Positions 13,501 to 24,386 of a stretch of DNA of 64,000 nucleotides are shown here, in pieces; position 1 is the first letter of the stretch, and the number at the start of each line of letters is the position of its first letter. The stretch spans positions 15,858,106 to 15,922,105 of the forward strand of contig NC_045141.1 in the NCBI RefSeq assembly GCF_008831285.2. The letters are read 5' to 3'. Below the pieces are notes generated by a model that worked only from the letters and a program-made list of their open reading frames with translations, did no database searches and was not told the origin of the DNA. Source of the stretch: Nymphaea colorata (Eukaryota; Streptophyta; Magnoliopsida; Nymphaeales; Nymphaeaceae). The translations under genes and the position numbers were made by a program.

Positions 13501-16500
13501 TTTTCAGAATTTTACACATTTTTGTGGAATTTTACATGTTTTTTTCTACATTTCCTGTAGAATCTTGCACATTTTTTTGTGAAATCTGCACAAATATATA
13601 CGTATATGTATATATACCTTGCTGTATTCCCTGTACACGAATTTTAAAATTGTAGTGTCTGTACTAGTGTCCCCATTTCCATACTAGTACGCATACCAGT
13701 ACCTGTGTGACTTAGTCAGGAAAGAACCATTGGTTATAATAAAGTGTATAGAAATCTTAACTAAAGCTTAAAGTGCACAGAGATTCATAGCTTTTCATTT
13801 CAAGATTGCATAAGATTCACATAATTTCGACAGCTTTGCTTATCCAAGTGACCAACACAGGAACTCTATCTTCTATGGTGAATGTTGCAAACACCTAATG
13901 TTGGCTATACAAATTACTTCTAAAACACTAAAAATCAATGAGAGATGGGAGCAGTAGAGTTTATTGAACTTGACAAGTATTCCCAATTGGAGCCACACTT
14001 GGGAAGGAAAATTCTCCAGTTAGAGACCATTTCCTGGAACAGATCATGGGATTCCATAATTTAGAGTTTATTGAACTTGACAAGAATTCCCAATTGTATC
14101 CACACTTGGGAAGGAAATTCTCCAGTTAGAGATCATTTGCTGGACAAAGTCATGAGATTGCAAAATTACAGGTACAGCTGGCTTCAGACAAATACTTGAA
14201 ACCACATAAAGATTCTTTTGTTGAAGAAAGTAACAGATTCCTATAGAGAATCAGGCTTGCTCTTTTGAATAAACTAAAGCTGAGATCATATGTTCCGAAC
14301 TTCACATCAATGCTCTTAGATAAGGAACATACCCATAAGTTTGCAGCATGTTCTCAACAGATCTCAACCTTGAACTGTCTGTACATATCGAAGAGACTTC
14401 CACCATTGTGCTGTAAGGTCCATCAGGTTCTACTGCACCATCAATTTGGAAAGGATTTTCCAATCTTGTATCACAAATCGTCTCTTGTTTGCCATGAGGA
14501 CTCCACACATCACATGGGTCCTGTGGTGAAAATGTGCTCATTGATGATAAGGATGAAGTTGGCGAACAAGAAACACCAAAATGTGGAAGAGGAGGTTCTG
14601 CAATTTTGCAGTATATGGAGCCCATGCACCTAATCATGTCTTCTGAGAGTCTATTAGGTGTCTCAGGAATGTGATCTGCAATACATGTTCCGAGATGATC
14701 TGCCAGACTGATCATTCCCGAGTTACTGTTCTGCAACTGTAGCAACACGATAATCAGAGTGATGATTGGCAACATTAAAGCAAGAACGCTAAAGAATGAT
14801 TCATATGGAAGAGCTACATGACAGATACAGCATCTGCAAATTGAACACTAAAAACAGGTATTCGTTGGGGGCATCACTCTTCCACATAATAATCTGCACT
14901 ATTGGGTAATATGATATGACAAATTGACCAGATGGAAGCTGAAAATGTAGAAATTGGCTATGACCAAGATTTTGAAACAATTTCCTTGGGAGTCTTGGAC
15001 CAGCTACTGCAAGAAACAAAAGAGTGTACCTCTGTTGAACATAATGGTTGTGAATGACAGCCTCTGAATGGCAGTCCCATTTTTTCCAGAGGAGGAGAAT
15101 TCCTGTCTGAACATATTGAGCTCTGTGATAGTGATGAATGGCAGCGTTGGACACCAGGATCTGCTTGCTTGTCAATGGCAGCAAGGTTGTCAGAATAGGT
15201 TATATGATCAAAAAACGAATTTTGAGGAATCAGTATCGGATTTGATGGCAAAGGGTGACTATAAGCAGTCACTCTTTTTGGCGTGATATCAAGTCCTGGA
15301 ACTTGATGTGGCAAACTTTCCTGGGAGTAGTTTAAACTTTCATCTGTTGCTGTGGAGTGTGATGAGGGAAGTTGTTGGTTGAATGCTTGCCGATACAGCG
15401 AAAGCAGATATTGTTCCAAATACACAACCTCCAATTCAAGTATAGCAATTTCCTTGATTAGCTCCTCAGTTGGCTGCATTTGGAGTAAAATCAGATGATT
15501 CAGATCCAGCAATAAGGTCATTGATTACTTGAAGATAGTGTAGAACAAGAAGTTCAAGGGAATACGAGAAAAGCAGAAATGATGTGTAATTGGAGATGGA
15601 AGAGTCCCACGGTCTCCTATTTCACATTGTCACCAATAGTAGGCTCCCTTCTTAGTACAGACGAGAACCAATCTTGCCAGAAACAATAAAAAGGCATGTT
15701 TAAAAGTTAGCAAGCACCATTTACGCAAACATCAGATTTGTAGTAAAAACATTGATGGAGCTTCTGAAAGAACCTAATTTGAAGATTTTTTTTTTTTTTT
15801 TTTTGAAATCGGATGAGGAGAAACGGTTCCAACTCATTCCCACTAGAAGAGGTCTTCTAATTTTCGAACGGGTTCAAACTCAAAGTTCAGCATTAACCTG
15901 GAAATTTGTCAAAGTTGTCGGATCCATGTAAGATGAAAACCAGAGGTGGACCATATACGGTATCTTTGGCGAGTTTAACCATTCAAATTTGAAACAGGGA
16001 GTTTCGTATTAAGAGTATTCGGGAAACACAGTCCCCCGTAGGTACATTAGGTGATAATAATGAATGACCTCTCCCCGGAACTACTGATGAAATAAATGAA
16101 GGCAAACAGAACGTACCTTCGGCATTGATTTTCCATTAGTTGTATCCCTCAAGGCATGTCTATAGCCCAGTGCGTTCTCTAAAGCTTGACGTACTAACAG
16201 TTGGTCTCTTAATCTTGTTTCCAATTGAAAAATCTGCAGCCAACAAATATATAATATCCGTTTAATGTGGCAGAAAGGTCTCCTGACTCTCATGAAGCCT
16301 AGATAGTAATGTACCTGTGGTTTTATGATTATTAACCCAAACATCAGAACCACCACAGTTTGAACTTCTTACCTCTTGTTTCAGAATTGTCTGTAGCTCA
16401 GCATTGATGGATTGCCTCTTCCTCGCATTAATATCATACTTGATTTGCTCCAAGTCCTAATACCATTGTAAAAATTTTATAAGCAACATATTTACATCCG

Positions 16501-16960
16501 CTACTGCGTGGAAGCTGAATACCCAAGTGCAAGCTGTCAAAATAAAGACTCACTAGCTTCATATGATGGGGATCAGGTTTTGGGTGTCGGCATTCGAAGT
16601 CTGCAAAGTCTTCACTGGTACTAGATTGAGGAGCACTGCCATTGTGAAAAGCTTGTCAATGTCAGCAGCAGCAGTAGAAGCAGAGAAGCAGCAGGATAAG
16701 AAGAAGAAGAAAAAGAAGGAGAAGAAGAAGAAAAAAAAAAGAAGAAGAAGAAGAAGAAGAGGACCATATCCGGCATTTCTTCTGTTGAAGGCATTCACGT
16801 TTGAGCTAGCAGGAACAACCATAATAGAACAAAGAGAAAAAAGTTACCTCTTAGAACGCTCGTATCTCAAGGTTAGAACCTTGGACGTGGATGCTTTTGA
16901 AGGTAGTTCTGAGCATCTTAAAACATCCATTGCTGTTGAGTGTTCTTCCTCATTGCCCAT
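10563..16960 (-). CDS. MIP1 leucine-zipper / DUF547 domain protein, 11 exons
   Basis: Coding exons on the minus strand: 16960..16848, 16635..16554, 16456..16373, 16233..16117, 15473..15030, 14730..14333, 12913..12814, 12723..12664, 12585..12499, 11545..11417 and 10868..10563. Every intron is GT-AG and all phases agree, giving 1,920 nt or 639 residues. The start MGNEEEHSTAMDV lies just downstream of a CT-rich leader. Residues about 60-165 form the ternary-complex-factor MIP1 zipper: a heptad-rich coiled coil (DLEQIKYDINARKRQ.., IFQLETRLRDQLLVRQ) followed by PTEELIKEIAILELEVVYLE. A serine-rich linker follows. A conserved block (NRLSEDMIRCMGSIYCKI) precedes DUF547 at about 420-550, with EKLAFWINIHNALVMHAY, TAYNVGGQ and LNFALCSGCYSDPAVRMYTP. 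Its length fits the family. Snapdragon MIP1 was described as bridging MADS-box factors; the activity of DUF547 is unknown. The exon-6 acceptor is ambiguous by 6 nt (14730 or 14736, both after CAG), adding Leu-Gln if the upstream site is used. Confidence 0.95.
13409..13720. mobile_element. Probable inserted repeat in intron 6 of the DUF547 gene
   Basis: The insert is bracketed by GTACCTGTGT at 13410 and again near 13701. Inside, phrases like TTTTTGTGAAATTTTGCA are repeated three or four times with variation, followed by a GTGTCTGTACTAGTGTCCCC block. I associate GTGTC..TGTCCC blocks with a common plant repeat, but I cannot assign a class. It sits in the 1.4-kb intron between 12914 and 14332, the longest intron of the gene. 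Confidence 0.4.
13955..14166. repeat. 107-bp tandem duplication in an intron of the DUF547 gene
   Basis: The unit begins TAGAGTTTATTGAACTTGAC at 13955 and again at 14062, period 107 bp. The copies differ at scattered positions (for example GGAGCC versus GTATCC), so the duplication is not recent. It is intronic and leaves the exons untouched. Confidence 0.9.
16683..16763. repeat. (AAG/GAA)n tract in intron 1 of the DUF547 gene
   Basis: An impure AAG/GAA repeat of about 80 bp, pyrimidine-rich on the gene strand. It occupies the intron between 16636 and 16847, upstream of the acceptor at 16636. It produces spurious Lys/Arg-rich plus-strand and Leu/Phe-rich minus-strand open frames. Confidence 0.9.
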
Positions 16961-16964
16961 TTTG

Positions 16965-16998
16965 AGAGAGAAGAAGAGAGAGAGAGAGAGAGAGAGAG
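16965..16998 (-). repeat. (CT)n tract in the presumed 5' leader of the DUF547 gene
   Basis: A GA run on the plus strand, so CT on the gene strand, starts a few bases upstream of the initiator codon at 16960. CT tracts in leaders are frequent in plants and may also act as core-promoter Y patches. Confidence 0.6.
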
Positions 16999-17354
16999 GA
17001 GCTAAGAAAGACGATGGAAAAGGTGAACAAGAAACGAAGTCAAGAAAAGGAAAAGTTGCAAATCATGATGTGGGGAGTGTCAGATTTCTGCCGAGTGCTG
17101 CTAAGAACCCTCCCAATTTTTTTACAGACAGGAGGCAGGCGGCCTCACTCAGCCTGCAACAACTGAATTAGAGCTTTGTACCTCAGGGCAGTCCTTATTG
17201 TCCTCAGAGGCAAAGAAAACAACTCTGCACACATTGACCATACACCCCGTCCTGCCCTACCAGAAGTTCCTCGTCCCATCCCTCTCCCCCCACATGTTTT
17301 ATATATATGGATACAATCTCTTTCTCTCTCTGTCGCGTGTCAAAACCAGTCATT

Positions 17355-17505
17355 AAGTTAGTCATTTTTATTTTAATAATATTTTTAATAATAGAAAAAA
17401 TGAACATAATAGAAGGTCAATTTTTTTATCAAAATAACTTGAACTAAAATATGATTTATATTAAATTACTTTTTTATGAATACAGTTCACATTTTCTTAG
17501 ATGTA
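17355..17505 (+). mobile_element. Degenerate copy of the 39.2-kb / 43.1-kb MITE family
   Basis: The run AAGTTAGTCATTTTTATTTT through TTTAATAATAG, GTCAATTTT, ACTTGAAC and GTTCACATTTTC follows the same order as the middle of the copies at 39229-39560 and 43143-43480. Terminal repeats are not preserved. Confidence 0.4.
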
Positions 17506-18057
17506 GCTGAGATTTTATCAATGCAAGTGGAAGTTACTTGGCCATGGTTCTCGAATGGGGACAAACAAGCCATGTTCTTGTTTTTTATTCTTTCGGATTC
17601 TATTTTAAAATCATATGTAGCGTCGGTGCCGTGACAGCCCAGCTTGCTTGGAATTTGGGGTCGCATTAGCAGAAAGAACTTTAAGAAATGAGAAAAAGAT
17701 TACAAAACGAAAACTCAAGCAAAACTATGAGCAGCTGCAGAGAGCACTCAGTCGCTTCCAGTTGAGCCATTTGAAAAACGATCCACTGGGTTGAATCCAT
17801 TCAGTTACTGATACTTAATTTATTCATCAGTTTACTCTTTGACCAAGATACCAACCATTCTTCTTCCAGTTCAATATGAATGATGAATCATTTCTGCTCT
17901 GCTTTCGTGATTATTTAGCAGATCTTCGTTCATCTTCTTATTGCGGTTAATGGTTTTTAGCCACAAATGATCAGATGGATTCAAAATTCAACTGTCTTAA
18001 GATCGGTGGAGAGAAGAAATCACTGAGAAGATTCAAAGAACTGCCAAAGTAACTTAG

Positions 18058-18154
18058 GACAAAATTGCAACATGGGTTCTGATTCTCCTGCCTGTCATTG
18101 TGGCCGCGATCCTCATGGTACTGGGATCGAAGCCTGCCAACCTGATGAATGCCA
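18058..18154 (+). pseudogene. Isolated exon-like hydrophobic coding segment, family unknown
   Basis: Between an AG at 18056-18057 and a GT at 18154-18155 one frame reads DKIATWVLILLPVIVAAILM followed by VLGSKPANLMNATG: a single strongly hydrophobic helix with a natural-looking tail. Upstream in the same frame, across a stop at the AG, lies WREEITEKIQRTAKV, an amphipathic-looking stretch. The segment is GC-richer than its flanks. This looks like one exon, or the C-terminal end, of a small membrane protein gene left behind as a relic or captured by a transposon. I cannot name the parent, and no further exons are evident nearby. Confidence 0.35.
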
Positions 18155-18753
18155 CAGGTCTCTTCGTCCCCGTATTTTTTTCTCGAAGAGCGAACGTGAT
18201 ATCAATGATAATCTTGTCCCAGAATGAAAGAGTCAACAGAACATTAAAAACTTGATCATGCAGCGTCGTGTCAGAATTGATTACTCCAAAGTTGAACTCT
18301 AAATTATAGTTTATAATCATTTGGGACAAGTTCGAACTCAACCAGTTTTGAAATAGAGGGTTTAGTTACATGATATACGCCATAAAAATTATACATAAAT
18401 AACAAGTGGAAACATGCAACGCACACACATATAAGAACATACCTTCTGGGTTTGGAGATCTAAATTGATGTATTTTCAAATTGGATTTGCAGCAAAGTTC
18501 TTCCATAAATAAATTATTTGTGTAGAAATAGAGGGATTCATATAAACGGTCGCTTTTTCTTAAAAGCGTGGATCAAGGTTAAATTTTGAAGCATCCCTTT
18601 TATGTTGCTTCACATAATCTTGGAAATGAGGATCACATTTTTATGGTTATAAGTTTCATGAAACAGTATCTTGAATTTTTACTTTAATTCGTAAATGTTT
18701 TTGACAGCTACTTCTGAAGCGTGATTTATTTAATGGGCAAGTTGAATAAAACT

Positions 18754-19043
18754 GGATTTGGATATTCTAAATATGTCAAAGTTATGAGATACCATTTAAT
18801 TAGATATAACTAGGAAAAAACAAAAATTCTAAACCTATTGTCCTAATGATTTACATCCATGTTCACATTTAAGAGAGAGATTTTTTTGGGATTTGGCTAT
18901 TCTAAAAATGTCAAAACGAGATACCATCTAATTGGACGTAAGTAGAAAAAAACAAAAAATTCTGAAACTGTTGTCCCAAGGATTTACATCCATGTTCACA
19001 TTTAAGAAAGATAATTTTTTGGCATTTGGATATTCTAAATATG
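18754..19043. repeat. Tandem repeat, about 2.2 copies of a 132-135-bp unit
   Basis: Units start GGATTTGGATATTCTAAATA at 18754, GGATTTGGCTATTCTAAAAA at 18889 and GGCATTTGGATATTCTAAAT at 19021 (third copy partial). Each full unit also contains TTTACATCCATGTTCACATT. Divergence is about 10 percent by eye. Confidence 0.9.
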
Positions 19044-19899
19044 TATATGAGATTCAGATTAAGTTGGGCTGGAGATAACTCGAAAAACCAACTTTTCATA
19101 TCTATATCCAAATGTTATAACCAGACAAATGTGTTACTTTTCTTCCTTTCTTCAGTAAAAATGTGTTACTTTCCCAAGCCATATGACTACCAAACTTTTA
19201 AAATGTAATGAAATAAAGTTCCTTTCCAGTAATTCAAAGATCTCAATCTTTTATTAAACCAACCATGATACATGTCAGACGTCAAAGATTTCAAGGTAAA
19301 TTACAACATTTTATATATATGTTATTTGTAATCCTTCTTGACCGGTAAAGGCCCTAAAAATCAGTAGGTGGTGTAGTCCGTTAACGCCTATATCCCCTAT
19401 TTTGTATCGAACCGCATCTCTTCTCTCCCACGAGATCTTATTTTAAATCCACCCAACCAGGCTGCTTTCTTTTTCCTTTTTCTATTGGAATACATAGAAA
19501 AATTAGTCAAGAACAAATGAACTTAAATGCACAAGTGAGTACCAACTTTTAAAGGTAATTCATAGAACTTGTCTCTGTTAGTCTAAATTCGTACAAGTGG
19601 TCTCAGTTAGTCCAGCTGCAACTAAACTACAGTTAAGTTGCAAATTTGAAAAATCTGCCCTTATATGTGCTATATTTGTGCTCACCAATCTTTCTCTACG
19701 ATTTTCTCGCCAAACTAATATGCACGTACATAATAAGAAACGGTTTTCTGAGATCAACTTTCTCAGCTTGACAGCTGATTTGCAATTGTGAAACAATTAG
19801 GCAGTGATCTGCTATTATCTAAAAGCAAGTAGACGTCTTTTTTGTTCCAAATAAAATAAGACCTATATATGTTTTGCTTTTTTTTAATTGCATTCAGAA

Positions 19900-20480
19900 C
19901 TCAAAGCCCGATGAAAGATACGGCCGTTTGCGCTGCTCCTGTTTCCCTTTGTCGTCACCCTCACGCCGCGACAGAAAAGGGCTTCCAATTTTTTAAATTT
20001 TATTCACGAAGATCTCAACCGTTGGATCCAATCGATGAAGGGACCGATTTCCTCCGACCAACCCTAATCCCCTCAAGCCACGAGGCATTGACTTTCACTG
20101 CCCCGGACCACGGGTCGGAGGTGGCACGGGACCCGGTTATGATATCGAGGAACCGGTCCAGCCAGTCTTTTGGTCCTGGATTTCGCCAGATCTGGATAAT
20201 TTCCACATCTTCGGATGAGCGGGGGGATCTGGATCCTCAAGGACGGTACCGGGTCACGGCAACCCCCGGGTAAGAGCCTGGACTCTCTCGGGTCGGGTCG
20301 GGGCGGGCGTAGGCTGATAGGTCTCGTGGTTCGGTTGTCCTGGCGCCGGAGATGGCGGTCTAGGGTGGGGCGTCGAGTGATGGTTTCGATGTAAATTCGA
20401 GGGAAGCTGGGGGTTTCTTTCTGGGAGGGGGCGCCGGAAAGGAAAGCCTATGTGATAAATGACATATATGCCCCTCACAA
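19900..20480. other. GC-rich island, orphan promoter or leader-like
   Basis: A sharp GC rise with phrases typical of plant upstream regions (TCAACCGTTGGATCC, AACCCTAAT) and no convincing protein frame. It may be a remnant of a gene's 5' end or part of an inserted element. The flanking AT-rich sequence at 20690-20850 has GATTCAAATTC-type repeats like those near 25.5 and 53 kb. Confidence 0.35.
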
Positions 20481-21004
20481 TTTTCCAATGACAACGACGT
20501 CCCCGCTCGTCTCTCGAGTATGGGTCCGGTCCGCTCGAGGGAGAATCTCGTTTCCGGATAATGACCTAAATACCCTCCGGTCTCAACCGGAAGCGACCGG
20601 GGCAGTAGGTGACTTGACGTAATTGGATTTGGTCTTGGGGTCAGATCAAAATCCAATTTGTTGGATCTGATTATCATAGTATTCAATATTTCATGAGTGA
20701 TTAGTATCCCAATGAAATATCAAATTTCAATTATAAGACCACATGTCAAAATTCGAATCAAGATGACTATTCAAATTCAAATTTCCTATCATGGTCAGTT
20801 GAATAGATTCAAAAATTGAACCAGTAATCATATGTACATTTGATCTAGTTCAATCCCCACCATGTTGCTCCTCGAGGTTCCAAGAGAAGGACTTGCGAGT
20901 CCCTTTCAATAAAACAAACAAAATTGGTGAAAGTTGTTTGGGTGGGCCTGCAAGATGGACTCTTCTCAAAAACATGGCCGTATATTGGACCCATAATAGA
21001 CAGC

Positions 21005-21310
21005 TTTGGACCCCATAAGGCTCAGTAACATTATGACTAGGTTCCAAGTCCTACTTTGGATCCCATAAGGCTCAGTTGAAGGTTGATAGATAACCTATGT
21101 TCCAAAGCAGTCCTGAACCCTAAGATTACAGTGCAACTCAGCGTTCAAAGTTAAGAACGTCACTTTAGTTCGAACCAAATCATACAGAACAAAGCCATCA
21201 ATCTAGGAGTTAGTTTTCTGCTTCCAAAATTGAATCCAAGGTCGATTTTTATCTAATCTAGGAGTTTTTTGCTTCTATAATTGAATTCAAGGTCGATTTT
21301 TATCTATTCA
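21005..21310. repeat. Two short direct duplications
   Basis: GACCCCATAAGGCTCAGT recurs about 50 bp later as GATCCCATAAGGCTCAGT (21010 and 21059). ATCTAGGAGTTAGTTTTCTG.. to ..GGTCGATTTTTATCTA at about 21202-21256 recurs as ATCTAGGAGTTTTTTGCTTC.. at about 21257-21307. Both are imperfect. Confidence 0.75.
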
Positions 21311-21759
21311 ACTATGTGAGTCACCTCTAAGTGATCGAATTTGCCTAGAAATCTAGGACAGTAAGGTTCAATCGAAGAACTTAACACATCATTTCCTGCC
21401 CATGCCCCGCAAGACAATACATTCTACATGTGCTACTTATGTTGATGAATATTTATGTGCCTTGGTCTGAATTTGGGCTGGACAGGATCTGGTATGAAAT
21501 CTCATCAACCGACCCAATCAAAGAGTAATGATCAGATCCAATATGTATTTTAAATGCATTTCAGTTGCCGTCGATCATAGGATCTAAGTGGGTTTGCATC
21601 CTCATTCATGAAGGAACATCAATTCTACTGCAGCGTTGCCAAAGTTAGTGCTTCCAAGAGACCAACATCGTTGCATTATTTCAAAATAATTTGGCCATCT
21701 TATAAAGGACGTCTCGGATATATGAATCCGGCTTGCGATAAACTGGATCCCTTTCAAAA

Positions 21760-22460
21760 ATGAAACCAAAAGGAACAAAAAAGGAAGACATGAAACCAAA
21801 AGGAAAAGGAAAAAGGAACAAAAAGAAAAAAAAAAAAAAAAAGGACCAGGTGAACGAAAGCGAGCTCGGAAAGAAGAAGAAGAAGAAGATGAGAAAAAGA
21901 AGCTCCTTATAGCAGCAGGTCGCACTCGCTGCCTTCCTTTTGCTTTAGACCACCTTTTCACAGTGCATGCGTGCGTGCATGTGTGTGGTGGATCGTAGTA
22001 AAGGAGAAGGAGAAAGGTGGTGGTGGTGCATGGTGGAGTGGACCAGAAACGGCGAGGAAGCGACAAGAGAAGGTTCGAGCGGAGATGGAACAAAGCAGGC
22101 AGTGGAAGAGAAGAAAGAGACAAGAGTCAGAGTCCAATCACATAAGCAAAACGGGAAAGCATCTTCCCTCTCACTCAGCACACTCTTGCCCCCTCCGTTC
22201 CTCGCTTCGAAGCCACACACAGGCACTGCCTCTCTCTTTCTCATCATATTCTCCACTGCCTCTCTCTCTTTTGCGCTTGCTCACAACTTTTTGCTTTTTC
22301 TGTAGAATAATAATTTGCACCACAACTCTCTTTCTCTCTCTAACCTGGTAAAGGAAAAGGTACCCATATGGCGACCAGATTAGGTTTTGGTGGTTGGTTT
22401 TTCTAGTAGCAACTTGCAGAGGGAGGAGAGCGCTTTACCATGGTCAAGCTCTGTTCTGAT
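21760..22460 (+). promoter_or_regulatory. Orphan promoter/leader-like island with purine and CT tracts
   Basis: A purine-rich block (21770-21900) is followed by a CT-rich block (22160-22340), AACCTG/GTAAAG at 22342-22350 (a plausible leader donor), and two very short frames starting at 22368 (12 codons) and 22440. An inverted repeat, CAAGCTCTG at 22445-22453 against CAGAGCTTG near 22493-22501, could form a loose hairpin. It resembles the 5' end of a non-coding transcript or a gene whose body is missing. Inference only. Confidence 0.3.
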
Positions 22461-24030
22461 ATTAGATAAAGAAGTGGGAAGTGTGGGAATTCAGAGCTTG
22501 TGTTCTTTCTCAAGGTCTTTTTTGTCGCCGGTTGGTGGTCGAAAAAGTTGACTAACTTGGTTTAAGAATCTTCAGATCCACTGTAATAAGTATTGATGGA
22601 TAGCATGATATTTTAGTAGTTTACTTCAATTGTTTAGGGGCTTAGATCATCAAGATAGGTCCGGATTTGGGATCCTAGGTGATTGAGATTACTAAAATTT
22701 TAAATCTAAAGATAAAACATCCCTCCTTCCTTCTGATCTGGGATCTAAGATGTTCATTACATATTAAAGATATCAAAATCTCAGTCTTTATATGGTTGTA
22801 AAAATTCTACTTTGGGTTGCATGTAAAAGGAATTCCAGGTCCCCTTCGTATCTAAGGTTATGAAACATTAGGGTAGCTGTTAAAGGTCGAGATACCAACT
22901 CAAACTGTCATGAGATAAGTGGTGATCTGCCAAACTAATTTGTTGAGCATAAGCCATTCGAAGAAGTGTCATATCTCCTTTGCCGGTGAAATCTATTCCT
23001 CTTTTCATGAGATTCAATACAGAAGAAGCACCCATTAGAATCAAACTAATAATTGGGTTCTCGACAACCTGACCGCTATACTATGTCTCTCGAGGCTTCA
23101 CCAAAATAATCATTTAGCCAATTCTCTTATGAACTCTTAAAAAATTCCAACAATCTTCAACATGAGTCTTTTTTTTTTTGCAATCAATGAGGCGTTACAG
23201 TGACAAATCTAACTTAGACTTGTGTTAAGCTGGAGAATAAGTCAAAGCCAAGCCAAGTGTGAGTCTACTGATGAGGGGAGTTTTATTATCAGTCAGGTAG
23301 AAGTCTTGGATTCGAAAAGTTTTTTTTTGCTTCCTGTTCCCCCAAAAGCAGAGCAGCAGCAAAGAATATTGTAAAGAAAGATAAAAAGGCACAAAATACG
23401 ATTCAAATTTTGAAAAGGACTTGAGAAAAGCGAAGAAATAAATAAATATAAGAACGAACATATCTACCAACATACGCAATGAGTTACCCAACGAGTCGTA
23501 TCTTGAGAACTTTAAATATTTATCTTAAAAAGTACACGCGGGGTTCACAAGATAAGGTAGGACTTAATTTATTCCGCTTCTTGCAAACAGGAGATTCTCC
23601 TGAACTCATGAGATTGCTGTTGGCTGTAAATCGTGCTTTAGGACCGCAGAGTGGGATCTGGATCCAAGCCACTGCTGCCAGTTTATCGGTTTAAACCAGA
23701 TTCATGAAAATCAAAATTTGAATCAGTCATTCATTGGAATCATTGAAAATACATATAGTTTTTACACACGAATTCGTGTGAATTTTAAGCATTGCCAACA
23801 CTGCATTTTGTTGTAGTTCGAACTTGTAAAAGTAAGAAGAGAAGAGTGTGTAAAAGGTGCATCATCGGTCGTTTAATTTTCGTGGATGTTACTCTTTAGA
23901 CTGTAAACTGTGTGATTGCAACACTTTAGTTGAAGAGTATACTGTATCCCACTTAAATTCCGACTTAACTCATGACCTTGCCAGCAAGGAAAATGAGGGA
24001 CGTTAAAGTCTTTTTCAGGCAGTAGATTGT

Positions 24031-24136
24031 TAACCTCCTTCTCACCCAAAAAAGCTAAATATTAAGGGCAGGTGTTGATAGTCTAACCTCCTTCTCACCC
24101 AAAAAAGCTAAATATTAAGGGCAGGTGTTGATAGTC
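24031..24136. repeat. Perfect 53-bp tandem duplication
   Basis: The unit starting TAACCTCCTTCTCACCCAAA and ending GTGTTGATAGTC occupies 24031-24083 and is repeated without a difference at 24084-24136. Perfect identity implies a very recent event. The second copy runs into the left end of a MITE. Confidence 0.97.
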
Positions 24137-24386
24137 TTGCATTTGAGTGCTTCAGGATTTGAGAACCGTAGATTTAAGATCAGACCCTCTCCCTCCAATC
24201 TTGAATTCAACCTTCCTTCCAATACAAAGAAGTAAACTAATGTTCTTAAGCATGGATCTAAGTTTGATTAACAATGGATTTTGACATGGTTCTATTGTTA
24301 TATCAGCAAAAAGATGCCATGTCACTTCCATAGTTCTATATCATATCCATGGATTTCAAATTTGGAATAACCAAACACCTCTTGAA
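24117..24386. mobile_element. MITE, GGTGTTTGATAGTC-type family (copy 1)
   Basis: The left end, TTAAGGGCAGGTGTTGATAG, and the reverse complement of the right end, TTTCAAGAGGTGTTTGGTTA, form imperfect inverted termini. The interior carries GGATCTAAG and TTTAAGATC-type phrases shared with 30004-30156, 35461-35683 and 49012-49186. It has no coding capacity. Its left terminus was duplicated in the 53-bp tandem event. Confidence 0.6.

Noticed and set aside
16563-17171. A 202-codon plus-strand frame rich in Lys and Arg
   Set aside because: It is produced by the AAG/GAA and GA repeats and lies opposite the first two exons of the well-supported DUF547 gene.
21602-22256. Minus-strand frames of 173 and 103 codons, rich in Phe, Ser and Leu
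   Set aside because: They arise from purine-rich low-complexity sequence read as pyrimidine-rich codons. They show no family features.
22445-22501. An inverted repeat considered as a microRNA precursor
   Set aside because: The stem is only 9 bp, the loop is long, and no known conserved miRNA sequence is present.
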